This document shows positions 42,927-51,833 of a DNA stretch of 64,000 nt, in pieces; position 1 is the stretch's first letter, and every line of letters begins with the position of its first letter. A program made the position numbers and the translations under genes. The notes beneath the pieces are model-generated. The model was given only the letters and a program-made list of their open reading frames with translations. It was not told the DNA's origin and searched no databases. The stretch is from Bdellovibrio sp. KM01 (GTDB taxonomy: Bacteria > Bdellovibrionota > Bdellovibrionia > Bdellovibrionales > Bdellovibrionaceae): contig NZ_CP058348.1 of assembly GCF_013752535.1 (NCBI RefSeq), positions 1,116,001 to 1,180,000 on the forward strand, written 5' to 3'.

Positions 42927-43822
42927 TGAAAATTCAGAATATTGAAGACATTGTGGCCTTTTTATCAGTTGCTGATGCGCAGGGATTTACCCAAGCCTCG
43001 CGCAAGGTGGGCATCCCGGTTTCGATTCTTAGTAAGCGTGTCGCGCGTTTAGAAGACGATCTGGGGGTGAGGCTGTTTCAACGTTCGACTCGCGCCGTGG
43101 CTTTGACGGATGAGGGTAAAACGCTGATGCCCCAGGTTCGTCGTCTGCTGGGTGACATCAAAGAGATGGAAGAACAGTTTTCGGATAGTGATGAACTTAA
43201 AGGTCCTATTCATTTAACTATGCCTTGGGGGTTATCACAGGGGCCGGTCGCGAAGATTCTGACAGAGTTTCGTAAGCAGCATCCCCAGGTCGAAGTCGAT
43301 GTACATTTCAGTGATACTTATGAACGCCTGGTGGAGGCAGGATTTGATCTGGCGATTCGCTTTTCGAATTTGGAAGACTCGACCATGATTGCCAGAAGGT
43401 TGGGGCCGAACTATTTAAAGATGGTGGCAAGTGCCGCCTATTTGAAAGAGAATGGGATGCCTAAGACGGTCAAAGACCTGAAGGAGCATCCCCTTTTGAT
43501 GATTGGCATTCATCGCCACAGAAAGTTTATGAAAAGCGGGCTGTCGCTGAATGAAATCGCCAGCTCCTCGTCGATCATTTCTAATAACGGATTATTCTTA
43601 ACTGAAGTTGCAAAGTCGGGCGGTGGTATCGCCATTCGTTCACATTGGGATGTGGCGGAATCACTTCGTCGTAAGGAATTGGTGGAAGTGGTCGTAAATG
43701 ATCGCCTGGAATCAGGTCATGATGCTTATATTGTGACACCGTCGAATCGGTATATGTCAAAACGAGTGCGTGCCCTGATGGACACGCTCGTTAAAGAATT
43801 TCCTAAATTTTTAAAGGAATAG
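42926..43822 (+). CDS. LysR-family transcriptional regulator
   Basis: A 298-residue protein. The N-terminal winged helix (about 1-60) reads NIEDIVAFLSVADAQGFTQASRKVGIPVSILSKRVARLEDDLGVRLFQRSTR, the classic LysR HTH; the remainder is the effector-binding domain. I chose ATG 42926. No ribosome binding site can exist between the palindrome and this ATG, so the message may be leaderless. A TTG at 42890 is in frame and would add 12 residues. It is divergent from the DoxX-SDR unit and probably controls it. Confidence 0.88.
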   Translation: MKIQNIEDIVAFLSVADAQGFTQASRKVGIPVSILSKRVARLEDDLGVRLFQRSTRAVALTDEGKTLMPQVRRLLGDIKEMEEQFSDSDELKGPIHLTMPWGLSQGPVAKILTEFRKQHPQVEVDVHFSDTYERLVEAGFDLAIRFSNLEDSTMIARRLGPNYLKMVASAAYLKENGMPKTVKDLKEHPLLMIGIHRHRKFMKSGLSLNEIASSSSIISNNGLFLTEVAKSGGGIAIRSHWDVAESLRRKELVEVVVNDRLESGHDAYIVTPSNRYMSKRVRALMDTLVKEFPKFLKE

Positions 43823-43823
43823 A

Positions 43824-44627
43824 CTAGTACGATGACATCAATCCTTCATAGCTAGTATAGCTTTGAACTGGTTTGAAATCGAACTCACCCTTTTTAGTCA
43901 GATCGCTTGCGATGTAAGCGATGGATCCTGGTGATTGGGGATTTACTTTTGCCAAGTGATAGCCCACGTATTTAGGAGATGTGATCGACATTGTGTAGTT
44001 GTCGACGATTTCCCATTTTACATCCACTTCGAAATCCATAATTTCTTTGATCTTGTCGGTATTGATCGCGATCAAACCACCCTTGGAGTTTTTAAATTGG
44101 AAAAGCATTTTATCCACACGCAAAGCTTGGCGAATGAAACTGCCACCATTTTGTAGATAAGCGCGGCAGGCTTCTGACATACCACTATAGACCCACATGC
44201 CGAAGGCGATTTCATCCAGGTATTCAATGGAAGCACCATCAATGTGCACATCCAATGTTTTTAGCTGAGTGTAGCTAGTTTTAAGCCTGAACAAAGGCGT
44301 GCCACTTGCTGCCAAGAAGTTTGCATCCATACCGGCACTGATAGACATCTTTTTAGAGATCTCTGGTAATTGAGCATCCACTGATTGATAAAGCTGCGTA
44401 TCGGCTCCGTTATAGGCAGTTGGGAAGCATGTTTTAGAAGGCGAAATGATACGCAGTTGATCCGGAGAACCCGCCAGCAAGGCACCCACACCCACTTGAG
44501 ACAGTGGCTGTTGAAAAGGAATGTAACCTTGATCAGAAATAAAGTTCTCGTAAGTAGTTTTAGGGCTGCATGCCACAAGTCCGCCCATAACCAATCCCAT
44601 CAATAGAATTCTTGAATCTAAAAACAT
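43824..44627 (-). CDS. Exported lipoprotein of unknown function
   Basis: A 267-residue protein with lipobox LVAC (Cys20). The mature part is beta-rich with two Cys (KTCFP, EACRAY). I do not recognise a family. Convergent with the LysR gene, 1 bp apart. Confidence 0.75.
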   Translation of the reverse strand: MFLDSRILLMGLVMGGLVACSPKTTYENFISDQGYIPFQQPLSQVGVGALLAGSPDQLRIISPSKTCFPTAYNGADTQLYQSVDAQLPEISKKMSISAGMDANFLAASGTPLFRLKTSYTQLKTLDVHIDGASIEYLDEIAFGMWVYSGMSEACRAYLQNGGSFIRQALRVDKMLFQFKNSKGGLIAINTDKIKEIMDFEVDVKWEIVDNYTMSITSPKYVGYHLAKVNPQSPGSIAYIASDLTKKGEFDFKPVQSYTSYEGLMSSY

Positions 44628-44818
44628 GTATCCTCCCAGACGAGGGAAGTTATCGGCCGATTGTTTCGCGGCTTTAGTCTAGGGGATTGTGTCGAAAGTT
44701 TTTACGGCGGCAAATTTTCACAGGAAAAAACGTGTTGATGTGAAGCAGATCTGTAAACGAAGAAGACAAAATCGCCACTTGGAATCCAAAGTAATCAACG
44801 CTTCCAAGCGCTGCTCAT

Positions 44819-44850
44819 AAAAAAACCCGCGATTGTTAACCGCGGGTTTC
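44819..44850 (-). terminator. Second hairpin terminator downstream of sucB
   Basis: AACCCGCG and CGCGGGTT pair around a 9-base loop; on the minus strand seven T follow. Confidence 0.75.
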
Positions 44851-44933
44851 GAAAATTTCTAACTGTGACATCGAGAGATTCGAAAGAACTTTCGCCAGCC
44901 TTCAAAATAGCGAAGAACTTTTCGTCAGAAAGG

Positions 44934-44958
44934 AAAACCCCGCTCGGAGCGGGGTTTT
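44934..44958 (-). terminator. Hairpin terminator after sucB
   Basis: AAAACCCCGCT and AGCGGGGTTTT pair around CGG, just after the sucB stop codon. Confidence 0.9.
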
Positions 44959-44965
44959 AAGTGTT

Positions 44966-46270
44966 TTAGATTTCTAGAAGAAGTCTTTCAGGATCTTCCA
45001 CAAGCTCTTTGATCTTCACCAGGAAGGAAACAGCTTCTTTGCCGTCAACGATTCTGTGGTCGTAAGTCAAAGCCACGTACATCATAGGACGGATTTCAAC
45101 CTTACCGTTTACGGCCATCGGGCGGTCTTGGATTTTATGCAGACCCAAGATAGCTGATTGAGGCGCGTTTACGATCGGAGTTGAAAGAAGGGAACCGAAC
45201 ACACCACCGTTTGTGATGGAGAATGTACCGCCACCCAAATCGTTTGGAGAGATCTTGCCATCGCGACCTTTTGCAGCCAGATCACGAACAGCGACTTCAA
45301 CACCTGCCAAAGACAATGTGTCTGCGTCTTTGATGTTCGGAACCATCAAGCCTTTTTCCGTCGATACCGCGATGCCGATGTTATAGTAGTTGTGGTATTC
45401 GATGTCAGTCCCAACGATCCATGCATTCACTGCAGGATAAGCTTTTAATGCTTCCACAGAGGCTTTCACAAAGAATCCGTTGAAACCAAGGTTTAGACCG
45501 AATTTCTCTTTGAATTTATCTTTGTACTTCGCACGAAGCTCCATCACTTTCGTCATGTCGATTTCGTTGAAAGTAGTAAGCAAAGCAGCTGTGTTTTGCG
45601 CCTCTTTCAATTTTTCAGCAATACGCTTGCGGATTGTCGTCATCGGAACAAGTTTTTTATCGCCTTGTTTCGAAGGACCTGTTGCTACTGGAACAACAGT
45701 CGGCGCCGCGGCTTTTGGAGCTGGTGCTGCAGAAGGAGCAGCTGCGGGAGCGGCCGCTTTACTTGCTGTACCTGGAGTCGCTGCCAAAACATCGCCTTTA
45801 GTCAAACGACCATCTTTACCAGTGCCTGCAACTTGAGAAGGATCGATTTGGTTTTCAGTCACAATTCTTTGCACCGCTGGTGAAAGATTTGGATTTGAAC
45901 CACCAGCTGCTGCCGGAGCAGCAGTCATTTGTGCCGGAGAAGCAGAAGTTTGAGCTGCCGGTTGTACTGGTGGAGGAGGTGGAACGGCACCTGCCGCTGC
46001 GGGAGCCGGAGCTCCTGCACCTGCTTTAGCATCCGTATCCAGGGTCGCAACTGTCGCACCAATCAAAACTGTGGCGCCAGCTTCGCTGCCTGGAAGGATC
46101 GTCAACACGCCGTCATTTTCAGCGACAACTTCAACGCTGGCTTTATCTGTTTCAAGAAGCATCAAAACTTCATTACGCTTAACGAAGTCGCCGGATTTTT
46201 TAGTCCAGCTGCCGATCGTCGCCTCGGTGATGGATTCGCCCACTGCGGGAACTTTAATCTCTTGTTTCAT
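44966..46270 (-). CDS. sucB: 2-oxoglutarate dehydrogenase E2, dihydrolipoyllysine succinyltransferase
   Basis: A 434-residue core enzyme of the 2-oxoglutarate dehydrogenase complex, moving the succinyl group from E1 to CoA. Lipoyl domain (about 1-75) with Lys43 in ETDKASVEV, then an Ala/Pro linker, the peripheral-subunit-binding domain (about 125-165, [15 protein letters not shown]), a second Ala-rich linker and the catalytic domain from about 205, ending with [13 protein letters not shown] (catalytic His and Asp). One lipoyl domain only. It lies 12 bp downstream of sucA in one operon; E3 (lpdA) is elsewhere. Confidence 0.96.
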   Translation of the reverse strand: MKQEIKVPAVGESITEATIGSWTKKSGDFVKRNEVLMLLETDKASVEVVAENDGVLTILPGSEAGATVLIGATVATLDTDAKAGAGAPAPAAAGAVPPPPPVQPAAQTSASPAQMTAAPAAAGGSNPNLSPAVQRIVTENQIDPSQVAGTGKDGRLTKGDVLAATPGTASKAAAPAAAPSAAPAPKAAAPTVVPVATGPSKQGDKKLVPMTTIRKRIAEKLKEAQNTAALLTTFNEIDMTKVMELRAKYKDKFKEKFGLNLGFNGFFVKASVEALKAYPAVNAWIVGTDIEYHNYYNIGIAVSTEKGLMVPNIKDADTLSLAGVEVAVRDLAAKGRDGKISPNDLGGGTFSITNGGVFGSLLSTPIVNAPQSAILGLHKIQDRPMAVNGKVEIRPMMYVALTYDHRIVDGKEAVSFLVKIKELVEDPERLLLEI

Positions 46271-46282
46271 GTTGCTTATCCT

Positions 46283-48985
46283 TTAGCTAAAGATGCTTTT
46301 AATAATGTCAGCTTGTTCCGTTTTGTGTCTGTGGATAGAACCCACCGCTGGAGAAGCCTTTTCAGGGCGACCCGCGTATTCAAAACGAAGTTGCAATCCG
46401 GCTTTTTGAACCACTTCAATAAATTTGAAGTAAACATGTTGGAATGCGCCCATGTTTTTCGGTTCTTCCTGAGCCCAGATAAGTGTCTTAGCCTTTGGAT
46501 AGCCTTTCAACACTTCCGCCACTTGGCGAGCCGGGAATGGATAGATCTGCTCAAGACGTACCAGAGCGATGTTATCCTTTTTAGATTTTTCTCTTTCTTC
46601 CAAAAGCTCGTAATAGAACTTACCGGAAACAAATACCACTGTATCCACTTTGGATTTATCAGTCGTGTCTCCAAGAACCGGTTGGAAAGAACCATTTGCC
46701 AGGTCTTCAATTGGGGAAACAGCTTTTGGATGTCTTAACAATGATTTTGGCGTCATGATCACCAGTGGTTTTCTGAAATCACGAACCATTTGGCGACGAA
46801 GAGCATGGAAAATCTGTGCTGGCGTTGTTAGGTTGCATACTTGCATGTTGTACATCGCACAGCTTTGCAAGAAGCGCTCAAGACGGGCAGAGCTATGCTC
46901 AGGCCCCTGGCCTTCGTAACCGTGCGGAAGTAACAACGTCAAACCAGACATTTGCTGCCATTTGGATTCTGCAGCTGCGATGTATTGGTCAATCACGATT
47001 TGCGCACCATTGACGAAGTCGCCGAACTGAGCTTCCCACATCACCAAAGTGTTAGGATCGTAAGTCGTGTAACCGTATTCGTAACCCATCACGCCGTACT
47101 CTGACAGAATAGACTCTGCCACCAAAAATTTTGCTTTCGGATTTGTATCAGCCAAAGGGAAGAAGGCTTTATTTGTTTTTACATCGTACATGCCGGCGTG
47201 ACGGTGAGTGAAGGTACCGCGAACGCAGTCTTCACCTGTCAGACGAACCGACTTACCTTCAGCAAGAAGGGAGCCGTATGCCAGAAGCTCGCCCATACCC
47301 CAGTCCACTGGATCTTTTCCAGAAGCCATGTTTTTACGGCTTTCCAAAAGCTTCAAAAGTTTTGGATGTGGAGTGAAGTCTGCAGGATAAGAAGCGGCTT
47401 TTTCACCGATCTGTTTTAGTTTTGCCAAATCGAATGAAGTATTCACGGGCTTGTCTGCATCGGCTTCAACACCTTTGCGCAGACCTGACCAGTTACCCTC
47501 AAACTTAAAGTTTTTAAGTTTCGGTGGAGCTTTCTTAGTGTCTTCGAAGATTTTTTGCAGACGATCCATCGCTTGCTGGTAAAGCTCATCAGCCGTTTTT
47601 TGATCAACGCTGTTTTCACCCGCCAATTTTTGCGCGTAAATTTCACGTACGGTTGCGTGGGCTTTGATCAGATCGTACATCAAAGGTTGAGTGAATGCAG
47701 GTTCGTCACCCTCATTGTGACCGTACTTACGGTAACAGATCAGGTTGATCACAACGTCTTTGCCGAATTGTTGACGGTAGCGGATAGCGATATCCATGCC
47801 GCGCACACAAGATTCAACATCGTCACCGTTCACATGAAGTACCGGTGTGAATGTCATTTTTGCTGGATCAGAAGCATAACGGGTGGAGCGTGCATCTTTT
47901 GCGCTTGTCGTGAAGCCCACTTGGTTATCGATGATAACGTGGATTGTTCCGCCTGTTGTATGGGACTGAACTGCAGCCAACTGCAAAGTTTCCTGGATAA
48001 TGCCTTGGCCTGCGAAAGCCGCGTCACCGTGAATCAATACGCAGACAGCAGATTTTCTGTCACCCGCATTCAAGTCTTGGGCTGCACGAGTGATACCCAA
48101 AGCAACTGCGTTCACAGTTTCCAAGTGAGAAGGGTTGTAAGCCAAAGTCGCTTTAACGGAAGATCCGTTATTCGCTTTCTTTTCGGTTTTATAACCCAAG
48201 TGATATTTTACGTCGCCATCAAAGTCTTCGATTGCTTTTTCAAGTTCCAATGGACCGTTGAAATCGCCGAAGACGTATTCTTCGCCTTTACCGAAGAAGT
48301 TCACCAGCATGTTCACGCGTCCGCGGTGAGCCATACCCATGTGAAGTTCTTTGATACCTGCTTGTGAACCACGGTTCACAATTGTATCCATCATCGGAAG
48401 GATAGAGTCAGCGCCCTCAACAGAGAAACGCTTTGTTCCCACATAGCGAGTGTGAACGAACTTTTCCAAAGTTTCAGCTTTCGTCAAAGAAGCCAAAACA
48501 GTTTTCTTTTCTTCAGGAGTAAGTTTGAAAGAAGATCCTTCGAACTCTTGTTGCAACCATTTGTATTCAGCAGCAGAAGCGTCCGCCGCTTGGAGTGCGA
48601 TTTTTCCGCAATAAGCTTTTTGCAAGTGAGCGATGATCTCAGACAATGAGGCATTTTGTTTTCCAACGATCGCGCCGATCTGGAATTTCGCATTCAAGTC
48701 TTTATCGCTTAAACCGAAGGCTTTAAGATTCAAGGCTTCGTTAGCAGTTGGTTTGTAAAGTGGGTTCAAATCCGCTTCAAGATGTCCTTGAGCGCGGTAA
48801 GCTTGTATCAACTGGAAAACTGAAAGCTCCTTGTCAGACATTCCGAATTTGCCAGATTGGGCAAATTCAACGCCTTCAAAAAAACTTCTCCATTCGGGAG
48901 CAAGTGTTTCAGGCTTTGCTTTGAAGTCACCATAGAGTGCTTCAATGTATTCAAGATTTGAGCTGTTGATACCATTGTTGTTCAC
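46283..48985 (-). CDS. sucA: 2-oxoglutarate dehydrogenase E1
   Basis: A 900-residue thiamine-diphosphate enzyme that decarboxylates 2-oxoglutarate in the TCA cycle. Signatures are LYGDFKAKPETLAPEWRSFF at the N-terminus, GMAHRGRVNMLVNF, VCVLIHGDAAFAGQGIIQETLQL and PHGYEGQGPEHSSARLERFLQ. I chose GTG 48985 because GAGG lies 7 bp upstream; a start at 49084 would add 33 residues not expected from the family. First gene of sucA-sucB. An E1 of this length normally works with the adjacent sucB. Confidence 0.95.
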   Translation of the reverse strand: MNNNGINSSNLEYIEALYGDFKAKPETLAPEWRSFFEGVEFAQSGKFGMSDKELSVFQLIQAYRAQGHLEADLNPLYKPTANEALNLKAFGLSDKDLNAKFQIGAIVGKQNASLSEIIAHLQKAYCGKIALQAADASAAEYKWLQQEFEGSSFKLTPEEKKTVLASLTKAETLEKFVHTRYVGTKRFSVEGADSILPMMDTIVNRGSQAGIKELHMGMAHRGRVNMLVNFFGKGEEYVFGDFNGPLELEKAIEDFDGDVKYHLGYKTEKKANNGSSVKATLAYNPSHLETVNAVALGITRAAQDLNAGDRKSAVCVLIHGDAAFAGQGIIQETLQLAAVQSHTTGGTIHVIIDNQVGFTTSAKDARSTRYASDPAKMTFTPVLHVNGDDVESCVRGMDIAIRYRQQFGKDVVINLICYRKYGHNEGDEPAFTQPLMYDLIKAHATVREIYAQKLAGENSVDQKTADELYQQAMDRLQKIFEDTKKAPPKLKNFKFEGNWSGLRKGVEADADKPVNTSFDLAKLKQIGEKAASYPADFTPHPKLLKLLESRKNMASGKDPVDWGMGELLAYGSLLAEGKSVRLTGEDCVRGTFTHRHAGMYDVKTNKAFFPLADTNPKAKFLVAESILSEYGVMGYEYGYTTYDPNTLVMWEAQFGDFVNGAQIVIDQYIAAAESKWQQMSGLTLLLPHGYEGQGPEHSSARLERFLQSCAMYNMQVCNLTTPAQIFHALRRQMVRDFRKPLVIMTPKSLLRHPKAVSPIEDLANGSFQPVLGDTTDKSKVDTVVFVSGKFYYELLEEREKSKKDNIALVRLEQIYPFPARQVAEVLKGYPKAKTLIWAQEEPKNMGAFQHVYFKFIEVVQKAGLQLRFEYAGRPEKASPAVGSIHRHKTEQADIIKSIFS

Positions 48986-49136
48986 GACGAAATTCCTCAC
49001 TTTAGGCAGACCTTGTTTTTTCCAAAAACTCGCGCGTTTGTAACGTGTTAATGCATAGCAAAAAGCGAGAGTTTTCATATTCAAGGATGCACGGTCATGT
49101 TAGCTCTTATTTTATTGAAAATGAAGGAGTTTAAGC

Positions 49137-49883
49137 GTGTATAAGTTAGTGCTGATTAGACACGGTGAAAGTGTTTGGAATCAAGAGAACCGCTTCACAG
49201 GTTGGCAAGACGTTGATCTTTCCGAAAAAGGTCGTGCCGAAGCTGCAAAAGGAGGCAAATCTCTCAATGACAAAGGCTTCAAATTTGATGTTGCTTACAC
49301 AAGCGTTCTAAAAAGAGCTATCAAAACCCTCAATTTCGTTTTGGACGAGATCGATCAAGTGTGGCTTCCTGTCCACAAAGACTGGCGCTTGAATGAACGC
49401 CACTATGGCGCTCTTCAAGGTCTTAACAAGTCTGAGACTGCGGCCCGTCATGGCGAAGACCAAGTTAAGATCTGGCGTCGTAGCTATGATGTTATGCCAC
49501 CGGCTATGGAAAACAATGATCCACGTCATCCTTCGCACGATCCGCGTTACAAAAATGTGCCCGCAAGCCTTTTGCCTAGCACGGAATCCCTAAAAGAGAC
49601 AGTGGCTCGCTTCCTTCCGCTTTGGAACGAAACTATTGCTCCAAAAATCAAATCTGGCCAAAAAGTGCTTATCGTTGCCCATGGAAACAGTTTGCGAGCT
49701 TTGATCCAGCATTTGGAAAATATGACGCCGGATGAAATCATGGGCGTGAACATGCCGACGGGTATTCCGTTGGTCTATGAACTTGATAAAGATCTTAAGG
49801 TGATTGGCAAAGAGTTTGTCGGTGATCCTGAAGAAGTGAAGGCAGCGATGGAAGCTGTCGCGAATCAAGGTAAAGCGAAGTAG
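49137..49883 (+). CDS. gpmA: 2,3-bisphosphoglycerate-dependent phosphoglycerate mutase
   Basis: A 248-residue glycolytic enzyme that interconverts 3- and 2-phosphoglycerate. [27 protein letters not shown] holds the phospho-accepting His9; [15 protein letters not shown] and [12 protein letters not shown] hold the rest of the site. GTG start 49137 follows GAAGGAGTT. Divergent from sucA across about 150 bp; ended by the hairpin at 49904. Confidence 0.96.
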   Translation: MYKLVLIRHGESVWNQENRFTGWQDVDLSEKGRAEAAKGGKSLNDKGFKFDVAYTSVLKRAIKTLNFVLDEIDQVWLPVHKDWRLNERHYGALQGLNKSETAARHGEDQVKIWRRSYDVMPPAMENNDPRHPSHDPRYKNVPASLLPSTESLKETVARFLPLWNETIAPKIKSGQKVLIVAHGNSLRALIQHLENMTPDEIMGVNMPTGIPLVYELDKDLKVIGKEFVGDPEEVKAAMEAVANQGKAK

Positions 49884-49903
49884 TCCAAATTACATATGTT
49901 TTC

Positions 49904-49936
49904 AAAAGGGAGATTTATAGAATCTCCCTTTTTTTT
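49904..49936 (+). terminator. Hairpin terminator after gpmA
   Basis: AAAAGGGAGATT and AATCTCCCTTTT pair around a 5-base loop; a T-run follows. Confidence 0.9.
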
Positions 49937-49944
49937 GACCTCGC

Positions 49945-49975
49945 CTTGACACTTTTTAAATCAATTCCATAGTTA
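49945..49975 (+). promoter_or_regulatory. Candidate promoter of the small heat-shock gene
   Basis: CTTGACA (49945-49951) resembles both a sigma-70 -35 and the heat-shock CTTGAAA box. CCATAGTTA (49967-49975) sits at sigma-32-like spacing but is a poor TATAAT. The class of sigma factor cannot be settled by eye. Confidence 0.4.
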
Positions 49976-50017
49976 ATTATGAGAAGTGATCCGGAAGCTT
50001 CCTCGAACTGTAAGCAC

Positions 50018-50054
50018 TCCAGCTTTGCTGGAGTAAATTCTCTGCACAGCAGAG
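50018..50054 (+). promoter_or_regulatory. Paired hairpins in the small heat-shock gene leader
   Basis: ACTCCAGC with GCTGGAGT (loop TTT), then CTCTGC with GCAGAG (loop ACA), lie 27 bp or more before the ATG. Upstream TCCTC (50004-50008) could pair with the GAGGA of the ribosome binding site, so a thermosensor is possible. Confidence 0.45.
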
Positions 50055-50080
50055 TTTAAACGTTTATATAGGAGGATTTT

Positions 50081-50515
50081 ATGTCAATGCGTTCATTATC
50101 ACCATGGTCAGCTCGTCGTCCAGCCAACGATCTATTCAGTCAATTCGAAGAATTTTTCGGCGACTTGGATCGCGGGTACACTCCTGCAGCTCGCGCGACG
50201 ATGGACTTTTCTCCCTCTGTAGATATCGAGGAAAAAGAAAATGCCTATATCGTAACGACGGATTTGCCGGGCTTCAAAAAAGAAGACATTAAAATTGAAA
50301 TGGCAGACAACGTTCTGACTATTTCAGGCGAAAGAATCAAAGATGCCGGAGATAAAAAATACTCCGAGCGTTCTTGGGGCAAATTCCAACGTACGTTCAG
50401 TCTTCCGATACATGTTGCGGGAGACAAAATCGAAGCGTCTTATAAGGACGGAGTGCTTGAAGTGACTCTGCCAAAAGCAGAAAACGCAAAAAGCCGTTCG
50501 ATCAAAGTACAATAA
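50081..50515 (+). CDS. Small heat-shock protein, Hsp20/alpha-crystallin family
   Basis: A 144-residue chaperone that binds unfolding proteins without ATP. The alpha-crystallin domain spans about 40-135: SPSVDIEEKENAYIVTTDLPGFKKEDIKIEMADNVLTISGER, then GKFQRTFSLP and the closing GVLEVTLPK. The short N-terminal region (RSLSPWSARRPANDLF) and IKVQ tail are typical. ATG 50081 follows GGAGG by 5 bp. Its leader carries paired hairpins. Confidence 0.93.
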   Translation: MSMRSLSPWSARRPANDLFSQFEEFFGDLDRGYTPAARATMDFSPSVDIEEKENAYIVTTDLPGFKKEDIKIEMADNVLTISGERIKDAGDKKYSERSWGKFQRTFSLPIHVAGDKIEASYKDGVLEVTLPKAENAKSRSIKVQ

Positions 50516-50931
50516 TCCACCTTCGTCTTGCAGGATACGGCGTGACAGGTCCCCGAGGCCTTGGCACGCCGAAGCTGCAGCGAAGGAATGCTTAGCTAAA
50601 GTTTGGGGTTGGTAAGACAGATGCTTGAGCTTCCCTCCAGGGGCCGCCTTGCTTATTATGTCTTTTCTCCCGAACAACCTCGACACACATTCTTTTCTCT
50701 CTTCCCTTCGAACCTTGTATTTATAGGCCTCGAAGCTTTCCGAGAATCTGCCTTATCAACCCCCAAATTTTAGCTAAGCATTTCAACCTCTCAGAGGGAA
50801 AAATGTTTTTGAAAGTGACTAGGTTTTAGTCACACTCTCGAAATGAATGACTCAAGAAGAGCATTTATGGCGACTCCAAATTGCCTGGGGTACAGTGTTT
50901 CCTGTGCTTATGACAATTGCCAGGAGGGCGC
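50516..50931. other. Non-coding stretch of 416 bp with a long inverted repeat
   Basis: A hairpin of CGGCGTG and CACGCCG lies at 50541-50567. An imperfect inverted repeat of about 58 bases each side (50586-50647, 50730-50786) spans about 200 bp. No reading frame is supported. Confidence 0.6.
50586..50786. repeat. Imperfect long inverted repeat, about 200 bp
   Basis: Left arm begins GAATGCTTAGCTAAAG; the right arm ends TTTTAGCTAAGCATTTC. They match over about 38 bases with few mismatches and then less well to near GGCC. A pyrimidine-rich centre lies between. It may be a degenerate mobile element or a structured RNA. Confidence 0.6.
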
Positions 50932-51765
50932 ATGAATACGTCGTTCAATAAACTTGTGATCGCAACCGGAATGGTTTTTATCGCTTCTTGCAGTCCGCAA
51001 TCTGCAACGAATTTAAACTCGGAAGTTGCCTCGTCCCTTTCGATCGATTCATCCAGACAAGCTTTGGTAAACTTCAAATTGGTCGATGCTCCAAACAAAG
51101 AAATTAAGTCTGTTGTTGTCGATATCGACCATCTTGAGGTCGTGGTTGCGGGGGCCAGCAAGGTCGGTCGTTTGATCTTGGCAAAAGGTATGGGCTCAGT
51201 TGATCTTTTAAAATTGCAAAATGGGATCAGCCTCCCATTGCAAGAAATCGTGGCTCCAGATGGTTTGCAAATTCAGCAGATTCGTCTGATTTTAAAGGAC
51301 TCCGGGCACTATATTATCAAAGGTGATGACTCGATTTGTGAGCTAAAAACTCCGAGCGCGCAAAAAACCGGTGTTAAAATCATCCTGACTAATAAAGTTC
51401 AGTTTGAAGCCGGCCATCAATACAATGTGACATTGGATTTTGATGCGATGAAATCTGTGGTCTTGCAAGGCAACGGCGGTTGTTTGTTAAAACCAGTTTT
51501 GAAACTGATTTCCGTAACAAAACAACAATTGCCTGAAGTCGTGGATCCACAGCCAACAGTGACGCCGTCTCCTTCTGTGGAACCGTCACCTACAGTTGAG
51601 CCATCTCCAACAGTGTCGCCTTCGCCAACTGCAACTCCAGAGCCGCCAGTGGAAATCATCACGACTCCGGATGAAAACGATGGTTCCGGTGACGGTTGGG
51701 ACTACACGCCGGTAGTTGATGGAGCCGAGCCGATCGTTGATGAAAGTCAGTTGTCGGATTTGTAA
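50932..51765 (+). CDS. DUF4382-type lipoprotein with PSP linker
   Basis: A 277-residue protein with lipobox IASC (Cys20). Residues about 45-205 resemble the DUF4382 domain, a beta-rich family often found on bacterial surfaces: VNFKLVDAPNKEIKSVVVDIDHLEV, IQQIRLILKDSGHYI and YNVTLDFDAMKSVVL. Residues about 210-245 form a Pro/Ser/Thr linker ([15 protein letters not shown]) leading to an acidic C-terminus. ATG 50932 follows GGAGGGCGC; an earlier start is in frame but lacks a site. Confidence 0.8.
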   Translation: MNTSFNKLVIATGMVFIASCSPQSATNLNSEVASSLSIDSSRQALVNFKLVDAPNKEIKSVVVDIDHLEVVVAGASKVGRLILAKGMGSVDLLKLQNGISLPLQEIVAPDGLQIQQIRLILKDSGHYIIKGDDSICELKTPSAQKTGVKIILTNKVQFEAGHQYNVTLDFDAMKSVVLQGNGGCLLKPVLKLISVTKQQLPEVVDPQPTVTPSPSVEPSPTVEPSPTVSPSPTATPEPPVEIITTPDENDGSGDGWDYTPVVDGAEPIVDESQLSDL

Positions 51766-51793
51766 GAGTTCTCTCTATTATTTTAAAAATGAT

Positions 51794-51816
51794 GGAGCCA
51801 GTTTAAGACTGGCTCC
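51794..51816 (+). terminator. Hairpin between the DUF4382 lipoprotein gene and the next gene
   Basis: GGAGCCAGT and ACTGGCTCC pair around a 5-base loop, followed by GCTCTTTT, only weakly T-rich. Confidence 0.65.
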
Positions 51817-51833
51817 GCTCTTTTGAGGAAGCA

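Larger units (their letters stand above)
44628..44965. other. Non-coding stretch of 338 bp with two minus-strand terminators
   Basis: No reading frame stands out. A minus-strand terminator at 44819-44850 lies below the sucB terminator at 44934-44958, leaving about 80 bp between them. The remainder (44628-44818) has no recognised signal beyond the lipoprotein promoter region. Confidence 0.6.

Noticed and set aside
45929-46738. 269-codon plus-strand frame opposite sucB and sucA
   Set aside because: Composition is that of an antisense frame, Arg/Cys/Phe rich, and it crosses two confident genes.
47555-48367. 270-codon plus-strand frame inside sucA antisense
   Set aside because: Entirely opposite a conserved enzyme and lacks a ribosome binding site.
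50586-50786. 6S RNA, SRP RNA or RNase P RNA in the 416 bp gap
   Set aside because: The long stem recalls 6S RNA, but I could not find conserved blocks of any of these RNAs, so I list it only as an inverted repeat.
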